DNA of 64,000 nucleotides from contig NZ_CP022522.1 in assembly GCF_002850255.1 (NCBI RefSeq), positions 2,045,125 to 2,109,124 on the forward strand, in the 5' to 3' direction. This DNA is from Pseudoalteromonas sp. NC201 (GTDB lineage: Bacteria > Pseudomonadota > Gammaproteobacteria > Enterobacterales > Alteromonadaceae). Each line of letters starts with the position of its first letter. Position 1 is the first letter of the stretch. Positions 27,562-36,488 of the stretch are shown here, in pieces. The notes below the pieces were generated by a model. It ran no database searches. It saw only the letters and a list, made by a program, of their open reading frames with translations, and was not told the origin of the DNA. The translations under genes and the position numbers were made by a program.

Positions 27562-28422
27562 ATGAAACGCGTCATCTTATTCCTTATCACTAACTTAGCA
27601 GTAATGCTTGTGTTAGGAATTGTGTTATCTATCTTAATGTCTGTGTTTGGTATTTCTAGCCGAAGCTATACAGGCATTATGGTTATTGCTGCCGTATTTG
27701 GATTCGGTGGTTCTTTTATCTCTCTTTACATGTCGAAGTGGATTGCAAAGAAATCAACAGGTGCCCATGTTATTGAGCAACCACGAAACGAAACTGAACA
27801 TTGGTTAGTTTCTACTGTCGCAGAGCAAGCTAAAAAAGCAGGAATTGCGATGCCAGAAGTTGCAATTTACGACAGCCCTGAAATGAATGCGTTCGCAACC
27901 GGGCCGAGTAAAAATAACAGCTTAGTTGCTGTGAGTACTGGCCTACTCCACAACATGAATCAAGACCAAGCAGAGGCAGTGCTTGCGCACGAAGTGTCGC
28001 ACGTTGCAAATGGCGACATGGTTACACTTACCTTGATCCAAGGTGTTGTAAATACCTTTGTTATATTCTTCGCTAAAGTATTGGCGGGTATTGTTGATAA
28101 CTTCTTGAATGGCGATGAAGAAGAGTCAGGTGGAAGCTGGACATATTTTATTTTTGATATGATATTCCAGATCCTCTTTGGTATTCTGGCTTCTGTTGTT
28201 GTCGCTTACTTTAGTCGTAAACGAGAATTTGCAGCTGATAAAGGTGCAGCGGATTTAGTCGGTGCGCAAAAAATGCGTTCAGCATTAGAGCGTTTGAAGC
28301 ACAACCATGAATCGCAATTAGAAGGCTCAATGATGGCTTTTGGTATTGCTTCAGGTAAGTCTATTGCAGACTTCTTTGCTTCTCACCCACCACTTGATGA
28401 AAGAATTCGAGCACTTTCGTAA
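27562..28422 (+). CDS. htpX: membrane zinc metalloprotease HtpX
   Basis: A 286-residue inner-membrane M48 protease for quality control of membrane proteins. Two N-terminal spans (about 5-55) are followed by the zinc motif HEVSH at about residue 140 ([12 protein letters not shown]), two more hydrophobic segments, and the third zinc ligand in [10 protein letters not shown]. The ATG at 27562 has an ACGAGG ribosome site; an upstream in-frame TTG was rejected. It ends at a strong shared terminator. Confidence 0.95.
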   Translation: MKRVILFLITNLAVMLVLGIVLSILMSVFGISSRSYTGIMVIAAVFGFGGSFISLYMSKWIAKKSTGAHVIEQPRNETEHWLVSTVAEQAKKAGIAMPEVAIYDSPEMNAFATGPSKNNSLVAVSTGLLHNMNQDQAEAVLAHEVSHVANGDMVTLTLIQGVVNTFVIFFAKVLAGIVDNFLNGDEEESGGSWTYFIFDMIFQILFGILASVVVAYFSRKREFAADKGAADLVGAQKMRSALERLKHNHESQLEGSMMAFGIASGKSIADFFASHPPLDERIRALS

Positions 28423-28441
28423 CTCTTTTCACATTTGTACT

Positions 28442-28468
28442 AGGGCAACGATTACGTTGCCCTTTTTA
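28442..28468. terminator. bidirectional terminator between htpX and the acetyltransferase gene
   Basis: Stem AGGGCAACG / CGTTGCCCT, 4-base loop, followed by TTTTT on the plus strand. It lies 20 bp after the htpX stop and touches the stop of the convergent gene. Confidence 0.88.
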
Positions 28469-28945
28469 TAACTCAATTTTATACAGATTATTTCCAACAG
28501 CGCAAAACCCCAAACGCTTGAGTAGGTTTAATGAACGAAGATTATCAGCCGATACATGCGCCAAAACCACATTGAGCTTAAACTCAACCTGGCTTTTGTT
28601 TGCAAATAGACAACGTAAAGCTTCAAACATCACGCCTTTACCCCAATAATCAGGCATTAATTCATAGCCAATATGTAGGCCCTCAATATCACCGTCTTCG
28701 TGATAGAAACCAATACATCCAATCACCGCTTTAGTGCTTTTACACACGAGGCAAAAACGACCACCTATACCTTCATATTGACGCTCAATATCCATTTGGA
28801 TCATGCACTTAAGGTCTACTTCAGTGAGGTTATCGCCGTAATCGTTATACGCTTTTACCTGCGGTAAATTAAGTAACGCTAATAACTGCGGATTATCTTT
28901 GTGCCTTATGGGCCTGATGACTAGCCTTGGTGTTTCAAATTCCAT
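28466..28945 (-). CDS. GNAT-family N-acetyltransferase (RimJ/RimL type)
   Basis: A 159-residue protein with the RimJ/RimL-like pattern TPRLVIRPIRHKDNPQL at the N-terminus, IGYELMPDYWGKGVMFEAL (acetyl-CoA loop) and ADNLRSLNLLKRLGF near the C-terminus. Transfers acetyl from acetyl-CoA to an amine, substrate unknown. The ATG at 28945 is preferred; an in-frame GTG at 28984 would add 13 residues. Convergent with htpX. Confidence 0.85.
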   Translation of the reverse strand: MEFETPRLVIRPIRHKDNPQLLALLNLPQVKAYNDYGDNLTEVDLKCMIQMDIERQYEGIGGRFCLVCKSTKAVIGCIGFYHEDGDIEGLHIGYELMPDYWGKGVMFEALRCLFANKSQVEFKLNVVLAHVSADNLRSLNLLKRLGFCAVGNNLYKIEL

Positions 28946-29060
28946 AAAATGCTCAGGTCTAAGTATCTGCCGCAATGGTAGCACTTATTGCAGCACATAT
29001 ACCTTTCAATATTATGATCGCTTGCATTGCTTTATAATTTAGCATTTTTGGAGAATGAAT

Positions 29061-29264
29061 ATGAGTCAAGAGTTCACCGTTATCCCACCAACGACAAAGG
29101 TTTACTGCCCAGAGAGAGGTGAAGGCTGGACTTTAACGGGCATTACAGGGATCGATGAAAATGCATCAGTGATGTTTTCTGGCGTACGCTATACCATCTC
29201 AGCAAAAGAAATTGTTGAGTCATTATTGCCAAACTTTAAAAATAGGCAAGAATCAAATAATTAG
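29061..29264 (+). CDS. small conserved-looking protein of unknown function
   Basis: A 67-residue protein beginning MSQEFTVIPP. TTKVYCPERGEGWTLTGITGID suggests a small beta-barrel-like fold, but no family is recognised. GGAG lies 7 bp before this ATG; another ATG 6 bp earlier (29055) is too close to the ribosome site. It stands alone between the acetyltransferase and the secreted-protein gene. Confidence 0.6.
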   Translation: MSQEFTVIPPTTKVYCPERGEGWTLTGITGIDENASVMFSGVRYTISAKEIVESLLPNFKNRQESNN

Positions 29265-29451
29265 TACTTTTTAACTATTTTACTGTTGTAAAAGTGTAAA
29301 TTATGATCAATTATAGCGCTAGATTGCAAAGTCAATAATGGAAGCGCCCGCCTTAAAGGATTAAGTCATCGCATTGCGTTGGACTCAATTGCGAAGACAT
29401 TGCTTTGTGTTGTTTTAAGTTACAGGACGTACACTTTTTAGGGTTCCTGCT

Positions 29452-30957
29452 ATGTTAAAAGCATCACTCACAACACTTGGTTTACTCTCAACATTACTTT
29501 CCACATACACCTATGCAGATAGTTGCCCAGGTCAGGTTTTTGGTATTAACGCTGGCCGCGGCGATATTGGTATTTTGTTTGGCCTAGATGAAGGTGCAGG
29601 ACAAGCCAGCGCCAATAGTTTAGCCGCTTTTAGTTCGGCAGCACTCGCCTATGATACTAGCAGTGCGCGTTGGTACTATGCATCCGCACCAAGGCCAATC
29701 GATTATAAAGTTGACACTAGTCATCTAAACTTACCAGCTGACGCAGATATTCCCATTGAAGGTAAAAAACATCGCTATGTTCAACTGGCATATTTTGATG
29801 GAACCTCCCATACCATAGTCGGTAGAACGGCTTATTTGGTGGGATTGGCATATGACAGCACAAACGATAGACTCATTGGAACGAGTTACGATTCTATTTA
29901 CAGCATAGATAAAAACACAGGCGACGCGACTAAGCTCTCGGATCTCCCCTCATTGGCGGGAAAATACCGCGGCGATCTTGAGTTTTATAATGGTCGCTTG
30001 ATTCTAGTCACGAGTGCAGCCGTTTACCAAGTTAATACCAACGACTTTTCTGTGACTAAATTATCTGATCACGACCTAACTGCCGTTACAGGGGCAAGCC
30101 TTAATAGTAACGGAGAGCTTATTATCAGTCGCGTTATCATTAATGACGCCGGACACACCAACAAAAGTGCGATTTATAAGTTAAACCCTGATACAGGAAG
30201 CACCTGTTATATCAATACATTACCAATACGAATAAATGACCTTACATATAACCCAAATGGTAGCAATACATGCTATACCGTTTCTGGTTGCGGCGGCACA
30301 CCAACCCCTCCTTCGCCACCGTCTTTTACGTTAACGAGTATTGAAAACACGGTTTATGAAGGAAGTACCCTTAGCTATCAAATTACCTTAAGTAAAGCCT
30401 TCGAGCAGGACGTCAGCTTTTCGGTGGCGGTCAATGATGTGACAACGCAATCAAATGACTACGTAGCACCACCTACTTCATTGGTAATACCTACGGGCAG
30501 CACAACTGCTACCATTCAAATAGCAACAATAGACGATACTGAGTACACTGGCGATCGGGAACTCTCTTTGGGCGTAACTGGCGTGAGCAATACCTCAGGC
30601 AATGAAACCCTATCGGGAAACATACTCGACAATGAAACCGCGTGTGTGCCTGACAACTACACGCGGATCAATTACGCGTTCGTCAGAGAAGATTCGTTAT
30701 TCAATAACGACTGGGGTATCAAAGTAAATGGCCAGTATATTAAATTGCTTGATGAATACGGCAGTGCCGGCAGCTATGACATCCTTCAAGGACAATCCTT
30801 TACCTATGTGCTCGCTATTGATGGTAACAGTAATGCTCTATCAACCAAGTACCAAGTTTCAGGTACCAACCAACGTTGGGAAGATCAAAACGATAATGAT
30901 TACAATGACTTTGAGGTCAGTGTGACAACACAAACCATTCAAAAAGGTTGTAATTAA
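29452..30957 (+). CDS. secreted protein with Calx-beta and DUF4114-like domains
   Basis: A 501-residue exported protein (signal peptide to about residue 22, ...TYTYA-DS). Residues about 25-270 form repeated beta segments resembling a propeller-like DUF. A Pro-rich linker (about 285-292) leads to a Calx-beta domain (about 295-390, with ENTVYEGSTLSYQITLS and ending SGNILDNE). The C-terminus (about 395-501) ends in WEDQNDNDYNDFEVSV, the DUF4114 type pattern with putative Ca2+-binding acidic residues. Probably surface or extracellular; no GlyGly-CTERM tail. Function unknown. Confidence 0.7.
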   Translation: MLKASLTTLGLLSTLLSTYTYADSCPGQVFGINAGRGDIGILFGLDEGAGQASANSLAAFSSAALAYDTSSARWYYASAPRPIDYKVDTSHLNLPADADIPIEGKKHRYVQLAYFDGTSHTIVGRTAYLVGLAYDSTNDRLIGTSYDSIYSIDKNTGDATKLSDLPSLAGKYRGDLEFYNGRLILVTSAAVYQVNTNDFSVTKLSDHDLTAVTGASLNSNGELIISRVIINDAGHTNKSAIYKLNPDTGSTCYINTLPIRINDLTYNPNGSNTCYTVSGCGGTPTPPSPPSFTLTSIENTVYEGSTLSYQITLSKAFEQDVSFSVAVNDVTTQSNDYVAPPTSLVIPTGSTTATIQIATIDDTEYTGDRELSLGVTGVSNTSGNETLSGNILDNETACVPDNYTRINYAFVREDSLFNNDWGIKVNGQYIKLLDEYGSAGSYDILQGQSFTYVLAIDGNSNALSTKYQVSGTNQRWEDQNDNDYNDFEVSVTTQTIQKGCN

Positions 30958-30964
30958 CAGACTC

Positions 30965-30999
30965 AAAGCGGCTTACTACCTTTAGAAGCCGCTTTGTTT
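30965..30999 (+). terminator. terminator of the Calx-beta protein gene
   Basis: Stem AAAGCGGCTT / AAGCCGCTTT with an 11-base loop, then GTTT. It starts 8 bp after the stop codon and directly precedes the palindromic element at 31001. Confidence 0.78.
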
Positions 31000-31000
31000 A

Positions 31001-31195
31001 ACCTGAACTCGGGATAAGAAGTTAGTTAATCCACTAAAATCACTAAGTTCAAAAGCGTAATATCACTCTAGCCAGAAGTTATTTCTTAATACAAGGCAAA
31101 TTTGTGCGTCAATAGCTGGCCTATTGCAAGCAAATTTAACGCAGTAGTAAGGAATAACAGCTGCTAGAGAACAAATTGTTATCCCGAGTTTAGGT
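31001..31195. mobile_element. palindromic MITE-like element with TA flanks
   Basis: The ends are ACCTGAACTCGGGATAA and TTATCCCGAGTTTAGGT, a 17-bp inverted repeat with one mismatch, and both sides are TA (30999-31000, 31196-31197). Inside, a second long imperfect dyad runs from about 31079 to 31160 (GTTATT-CTTA...AAATTTG...CAATAG). The whole 195 bp could therefore fold into one long hairpin. No open frame inside. It lies between the secreted-protein terminator and the bioD stop. Confidence 0.68.
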
Positions 31196-31204
31196 TATTT
31201 AATA

Positions 31205-31900
31205 CTAACTGGTACCTGATTTTAGCTCAAACAACTCTAATAACGCTGAGCGAAGCTGTAGCTTTGGTGTGCCCTCACTGTAAGGCGCTGTTGCAAGCAG
31301 CGGACAGTCTAGACGAAGCTTTAAACTTTCAAGGTTTTCTTCAAATACAGACATCTCAGGGTCAATCTGGTTTGCAATCCACCCAACCAAATTCAGTCCT
31401 TTTTGCTTGATAGATTCTGCCGTTAAAAACGCATGATTCAAACAGCCTAGCTTCATGCCAACCACTAAAATAACGGGAAGTTGTTCTCTGACGACCCAAT
31501 CATACAGATATTCATTGTCGTTAATGGGCAATGCCCAGCCACCTGCACCTTCACATAATATATACTCAGCGCCTAGTTGCTGAATTTCACTAAAGCGCTC
31601 ATGTAGCTTATCGACTGTGATGTCAACATTTACCTGTCTTGCTGCAATATGCGGGGCAATTGCTGGTGCAAAACAAAATGGGTTAACTTGCTCGTAAGTA
31701 CCGTGCACCGTCGCAGCTTCCATTAAACTGATAGCATCGACGTTCACTAGTTCACCAAATGCCTCTTCAGCATCCGCCGCAATCGGCTTAAAGCCAAAAG
31801 CCTTTTTGCCGTGCTTAGCCAACAGTTTCAGTAATAAAGTAGAAATATAGGTTTTACCTACTTCTGTGTCGGTCCCAGTTACAAAATATGCTTGATTCAT
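31205..31900 (-). CDS. bioD: dethiobiotin synthetase
   Basis: A 231-residue ATP-dependent enzyme that closes the ureido ring of dethiobiotin from DAPA and CO2. It begins with FVTGTDTEVGKTYIS (P-loop), has KPIAAD, EGAGGWALPIND and the VVGMKLGCLNHAFL element. Overlaps bioC by 4 bp (ATGA), last gene of bioBFCD. Confidence 0.95.
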   Translation of the reverse strand: MNQAYFVTGTDTEVGKTYISTLLLKLLAKHGKKAFGFKPIAADAEEAFGELVNVDAISLMEAATVHGTYEQVNPFCFAPAIAPHIAARQVNVDITVDKLHERFSEIQQLGAEYILCEGAGGWALPINDNEYLYDWVVREQLPVILVVGMKLGCLNHAFLTAESIKQKGLNLVGWIANQIDPEMSVFEENLESLKLRLDCPLLATAPYSEGTPKLQLRSALLELFELKSGTS

Positions 31901-32676
31901 TTCCTTAACTCCAAAAATCCGACTTGATAACTGACATCAAAACCATTTTCACTCTCAGGGTAGCTACTCAGCAGCTGAGCGTAAGCTGATTTGCCTAACA
32001 AACCTTGTCGACGAGAAGCGGTTTTTACATCGTTGGCACCGATATTTTTTACCGATCGCAACGCCTTTAACGGTGTGTCATAACTATCAATCAATAACGC
32101 TTCATCCGCCCAAGTCACTGCGAATCCGGCTTGTAGAGCAAAAGATTTAAGTGCCGACAGCGAATAAAATGAATTGATATGGCCACACTCATCGATGGCT
32201 CGCCATGCGCTATCGATTTCGTTTAACGAGCCGTCAAGCACTGAGCTTAGCAACACTCGTCCTTCTTTTTTTAGTACTTCATACAACTGCGCAAACAACG
32301 CTTGCGGGGAATTAGACCACTGAATTGCAAAATTACTAAAGACTAAGTCGATACAATTTGACTGAATAGCGAGTTTATCCATATCACAGCAAACACTATT
32401 TGTCGTATTTTCAGCGCTTGCCAACATAGCCAAGCTAAGATCCGCTCCAACATAATGATTCGTGAAGGCGTTTAATCTATGAAAGTTTTCATGTGGCCCG
32501 CATCCTAAATCGAGCAACCTAGGAAACATACGCACCGCACCAAGCTCGCTATTTTGCTGTGTTAAACGTGAAAAGAGTACATCTGCGGCCTGTTTTTGTA
32601 CGTTGGCGTGTTGAGAGTATGATTGCGCGGCTTTTGAAAAGCACTTTGCTGTTTGCGTCTTTTGTGCTTTGCTCAT
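31897..32676 (-). CDS. bioC: malonyl-ACP O-methyltransferase
   Basis: A 259-residue SAM-dependent methyltransferase that caps malonyl-ACP so it can enter fatty-acid elongation toward pimeloyl-ACP. Motif I is LLDLGCGPHEN, and LVFSNFAIQW matches BioC. The ATG at 32676 overlaps the bioF stop by 4 bp; the longer frame inside bioF was rejected. Part of bioBFCD. Confidence 0.93.
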   Translation of the reverse strand: MSKAQKTQTAKCFSKAAQSYSQHANVQKQAADVLFSRLTQQNSELGAVRMFPRLLDLGCGPHENFHRLNAFTNHYVGADLSLAMLASAENTTNSVCCDMDKLAIQSNCIDLVFSNFAIQWSNSPQALFAQLYEVLKKEGRVLLSSVLDGSLNEIDSAWRAIDECGHINSFYSLSALKSFALQAGFAVTWADEALLIDSYDTPLKALRSVKNIGANDVKTASRRQGLLGKSAYAQLLSSYPESENGFDVSYQVGFLELRK

Positions 32677-33815
32677 GCTCCCTCCACTAAGGCCGAAACT
32701 AAATTGTCTATATCTTCGTGACTGTGCTGTGCCGTTATTGTTATTCGCAATCGTGCGGTATTTTGCGGAACCGTTGGTGGCCTTATAGCCCCAACCCAAA
32801 GTCCCTTTTCCTTAAGTTTATGTTGCGCCGCTAATACATTTTCGCTGCTACCATACACAAGAGGCTGTATGGCCGTATCACTTGGAATAGGAGATAAGTT
32901 GGTTTGTGCAACTAACGACTTAAAATAGTCGATGTTTACTTGTAATTTGTGTCTCGCTTCAGATGCAGCAAGCAATTTATTCAACTGGCATAATGCAACG
33001 CTTGCCATAATAGGCGACAACGCCGTTGTATAGATAAACTCACGATTAAATTGCGTCATGTAATTTATCACATCATGACTTGCTAATACCGCAGCTCCTT
33101 GACAGCCCATCGCTTTGCCAAAGGTGATCACCAAAATTTCAGGTTTAATGCCGCTTTCAATCGTGCCAAGTCCTTGCGCTCCCACAACGCCAAACGCATG
33201 AGCGTCGTCGACCATGAGCCACGCAGAATGAGACTTAGCCAGCACACTGATTTCAGATATCGGCGCTTTGTCTCCATCCATAGAAAACACCCCTTCAGTC
33301 ACAATGAGTTTACTGTCGGCTTTGGTTTTTTCTAATCGAGACCTTAAGTGCGTCAAATCATTGTGATTAAAGCGAACAAACTTAGCGCTACCCGCTAAAC
33401 CACCGTCTAACAGGCTGGCGTGGTTGAGCTTATCTTGGAACACCGCAGCGCTTAATTGCTTTTCTTGGGGCGTGAACAATGCCTTTAACACACTGGTATT
33501 AGCGGCAAAACCGCTTGGAAATAACAGTGCGGCATCATAACCCAAAACGCTGCAAAGCTTATCCTCTAGCTGACGGTGAATATCAAGATAACCCGTAACA
33601 AGCGCCGAACTACGGCTTCCGGCTTCAGTGCATGCGAGAGTGTTAAATTCCAACGAGTCTGCAAGTCCCAGGTAGTCATTGCTGGCAAAGTTAATATATT
33701 GCTGATCAGCAATTTTAATTCTACTTGCAGAGGCCTTTTCAACCACAATGCGTTTTCTTAGCAACCCTTCAGCGTGACGAGCTGCTAAGGCAGATTGAAT
33801 ATACTCAAACGACAT
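32673..33815 (-). CDS. bioF: 8-amino-7-oxononanoate synthase
   Basis: A 380-residue PLP enzyme that condenses pimeloyl-ACP with L-alanine. FASNDYLGLA, the aldimine Lys region TFGKAMGCQGAAV, and DDAHAFGVVGAQG are characteristic. Located 3 bp after bioB and coupled to bioC by an ATGA overlap. Confidence 0.95.
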   Translation of the reverse strand: MSFEYIQSALAARHAEGLLRKRIVVEKASASRIKIADQQYINFASNDYLGLADSLEFNTLACTEAGSRSSALVTGYLDIHRQLEDKLCSVLGYDAALLFPSGFAANTSVLKALFTPQEKQLSAAVFQDKLNHASLLDGGLAGSAKFVRFNHNDLTHLRSRLEKTKADSKLIVTEGVFSMDGDKAPISEISVLAKSHSAWLMVDDAHAFGVVGAQGLGTIESGIKPEILVITFGKAMGCQGAAVLASHDVINYMTQFNREFIYTTALSPIMASVALCQLNKLLAASEARHKLQVNIDYFKSLVAQTNLSPIPSDTAIQPLVYGSSENVLAAQHKLKEKGLWVGAIRPPTVPQNTARLRITITAQHSHEDIDNLVSALVEGA

Positions 33816-33818
33816 TGA

Positions 33819-34862
33819 TTAGTTGGCTTCGTAAAATAGCTCTGATGTCGCCTTGTCCGCAATTGCAGAGCTTAACGATGCCTCATAGGCCTCATCCGAA
33901 TAATCTTCACGTTTTTCAGGGTTCATCCCAAGTTTTCTGATGAGGTTCATATCGGCGTCTGCTTCCGGGTTTTCCGTGGTTAATAGCTTATCACCATAGA
34001 AAATTGAGTTAGCGCCAGCGAAGAAACACATCGACTGCATCTGTTCATTCATTGCCGTTCTACCTGCAGATAAACGCACGTAACTGTGTGGCATCATGAT
34101 GCGCGCAACCGCAATAGTACGGATAAACTCAAAGTGATCGAGATCATCAACATTTTCAAGTGGCGTGCCCTTAACCTTAACAAGCATGTTAATCGGTACA
34201 CTTTCTGGTTGTTTTGGCAGGTTTGCTAATTGGATCAGCAAGCCATAACGATCAGATGCCTGCTCTCCCATTCCTACAATACCACCAGAGCACACTTTCA
34301 TTCCTGCATCTCTTACGTGATCAAGGGTATCGAGTCTGTCTTGATAAGTTCTTGTCGTGATAATCTGCTCGTAGTATTCAGGTGAGGTGTCCAAATTATG
34401 GTTGTAATAATCCAGGCCCGCTTCTCTTAGCGTGTGCGCTTTTTGATTATCCAGTTTACCCAAAGTCATACAGGTTTCTAGACCTAGCTCTTTAACTTCT
34501 TTCACCATTTTGGCGATATAAGGCATATCTCTATCTTTTGGATCAGACCAAGCGGCGCCCATACAAAAACGCGTCGCGCCCTTTTCTTTAGCAAGCTTTG
34601 CTTGAGTTACAACCTTTTCCACTTCCATCAAACGCTCTCGTTCAAGATCAGTTTTGTAATGACCTGACTGTGGGCAGTATTTGCAATCTTCAGGACAGGC
34701 ACCCGTTTTGATAGACAGCAAAGTGGAGATTTGAACTTCATTGGGATTGAAGTGTTTGCGGTGAATACTTGCTGCATAAAAAAGTAAGTCGTTAAAAGGC
34801 ATGGTGAACAGTGTTTTTACTTCTTCATGTGTCCAATCGTGTCTTAGCGCGCCTAATTCCAT
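33819..34862 (-). CDS. bioB: biotin synthase (radical SAM)
   Basis: A 347-residue enzyme inserting sulfur into dethiobiotin. The radical SAM cluster motif is [11 protein letters not shown]. The [2Fe-2S] ligands and [12 protein letters not shown] and [10 protein letters not shown] are present. First gene of the minus-strand bioBFCD operon, divergent from bioA across the operator at 34977-35010. Confidence 0.96.
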   Translation of the reverse strand: MELGALRHDWTHEEVKTLFTMPFNDLLFYAASIHRKHFNPNEVQISTLLSIKTGACPEDCKYCPQSGHYKTDLERERLMEVEKVVTQAKLAKEKGATRFCMGAAWSDPKDRDMPYIAKMVKEVKELGLETCMTLGKLDNQKAHTLREAGLDYYNHNLDTSPEYYEQIITTRTYQDRLDTLDHVRDAGMKVCSGGIVGMGEQASDRYGLLIQLANLPKQPESVPINMLVKVKGTPLENVDDLDHFEFIRTIAVARIMMPHSYVRLSAGRTAMNEQMQSMCFFAGANSIFYGDKLLTTENPEADADMNLIRKLGMNPEKREDYSDEAYEASLSSAIADKATSELFYEAN

Positions 34863-34976
34863 ATTTTCATTCTCTTTTTATTCTTGCCTAAATTTACAAC
34901 ACGAGTATTTTCTAGTGATTAAATTTAGCGCAGTCAAACTGACGGTGATTGGCTTAGTCTACTTCTTAGCTTAGTA

Positions 34977-35010
34977 TTGTCAACGTTACACGCGCCCACA
35001 AGGTTTACAA
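34977..35010. promoter_or_regulatory. BirA-type biotin operator
   Basis: TTGTCAACG, 16 bases, then GGTTTACAA, matching the known BirA operator TTGTAAACC-spacer-GGTTTACAA with two mismatches in the left arm. It lies in the bioA-bioB divergent region, and the right arm ends directly at the bioA ATG, overlapping its AAGG ribosome site. Known for the family: BirA with biotinyl-AMP represses here. Confidence 0.85.
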
Positions 35011-36300
35011 ATGAGCAATAAACAGACAATCGATATTGAATTTGATCGCAAGCATATATGGCACCCTTATACATCGATGATTGACCCTCTGCCCGTCTAT
35101 CCAGCCGCAAGAACATTCGAGAACAAAATTGAGCTTGAAACTGGCGAAACTCTCATTGACGGTATGGCATCCTGGTGGAGTGCTGTGCATGGTTATGGTC
35201 ATCCAGAAATAATCACGGCGATAAAAAATCAAGCAGACACGATGAGCCATGTCATGTTTGGGGGGCTAACTCATCAACCTGCCGTGGAGTTATGCAAACT
35301 ACTTGTGGAGCTAACCCCAGCCCCACTTAATCGAGTATTTCTAGCCGACGGTGGCTCAGTCAGTGTTGAAGTTGCAATCAAAATGGCGATCCAATATTGG
35401 TTGAGTAAAGGCAAAAACAATAAAACCCAAATAATGACAGCCAAAAAAGGCTATCACGGTGATACATTCGCGGCGATGAGCGTTTGCGACCCTGTGAATT
35501 CAATGCATGCCATGTACCAAGGCTTTTTACCTGAGCAAGTGTTTGTCGATGCCCCTAAAAGTGAGTTTTACGGCAGCCAAAGCCAAGATGAACTTAACAC
35601 GTTAGAAACCGCATTTGCTGCTCATCATGAAAAGGTCGCGGCATTTATCATCGAACCGATAGTACAAAATGCAGGCGGTATGAACTTCTACCACCCTGAA
35701 TATCTCAAGGCGATTCGAGCGCTATGCGATAAGTATGAGGTGCTACTAATTTTAGATGAAATTGCGACTGGATTTGGCCGTACAGGTAAAATGTTTGCCT
35801 GTGAACACGCAGGGATCTCACCGGATATTATGTGTGTTGGCAAAGCGCTTACTGGCGGAAACATGACGCTCGCGGCCACTTTGGCAACAGAAGATGTGGC
35901 TTTGGGTATTAGCCAAGGCGAAGCGAAAGTGTTAATGCACGGACCAACTTTTATGGGAAACCCGCTAGCGTGTGCTGCCGCAGTTGCTAGTCTCACTATC
36001 TTAAAGCGCCAAGAAACAATGGCCAATATTGAACGAGTCGCGAGCGCGCTTAACGCACTCAAGCGCTGTCTTAATCTAAATGCAGTAATAGATGTCAGAG
36101 TTCTTGGTGCGATTGGCGTGGTGGAAGTGGAAAGGGTTGTTGATGTAGCAAAAATCCAAAAATTCTTTATTCAGAAAGGTGTCTGGATAAGACCATTTGG
36201 CAAGCTAATTTATATTATGCCGCCTTATATCACCTCAAATGAAGATATTGAATCACTCATTGACGCGATTTATATTGCCATTGACGGCGAACACTTCTAA
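35011..36300 (+). CDS. bioA: adenosylmethionine-8-amino-7-oxononanoate aminotransferase
   Basis: A 429-residue class III PLP aminotransferase that turns KAPA into DAPA using SAM as amino donor. Recognised by HIWHPYTSM at the N-terminus, DGMASWWSAVHGYGHPE, ILDEIATGFGRTG, and the PLP Lys in CVGKALTGGNMTLAATL. Divergent from bioBFCD, sharing the BirA operator. Confidence 0.95.
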   Translation: MSNKQTIDIEFDRKHIWHPYTSMIDPLPVYPAARTFENKIELETGETLIDGMASWWSAVHGYGHPEIITAIKNQADTMSHVMFGGLTHQPAVELCKLLVELTPAPLNRVFLADGGSVSVEVAIKMAIQYWLSKGKNNKTQIMTAKKGYHGDTFAAMSVCDPVNSMHAMYQGFLPEQVFVDAPKSEFYGSQSQDELNTLETAFAAHHEKVAAFIIEPIVQNAGGMNFYHPEYLKAIRALCDKYEVLLILDEIATGFGRTGKMFACEHAGISPDIMCVGKALTGGNMTLAATLATEDVALGISQGEAKVLMHGPTFMGNPLACAAAVASLTILKRQETMANIERVASALNALKRCLNLNAVIDVRVLGAIGVVEVERVVDVAKIQKFFIQKGVWIRPFGKLIYIMPPYITSNEDIESLIDAIYIAIDGEHF

Positions 36301-36488
36301 AACACAATAAATTTGGAATTAGGTCTATTTCATGACCTAATTCTAACAATGCAATCTAAAATCATGGCGCATAATCAATAAAATTACGTTATTTCGAACT
36401 TTCCTCGCTTTGTACCTGAAATGACATCAATGGTATGTTACCATGCTCGCTTTTATCATTAGCAAATGAGAAAAGAGACATATTATCT

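Noticed and set aside
31897..32799. Long form of bioC extending into bioF
   Set aside because: The ATGA overlap at 32673-32676 gives a family-length BioC, and the extension is antisense-like translation of the end of bioF in another frame.
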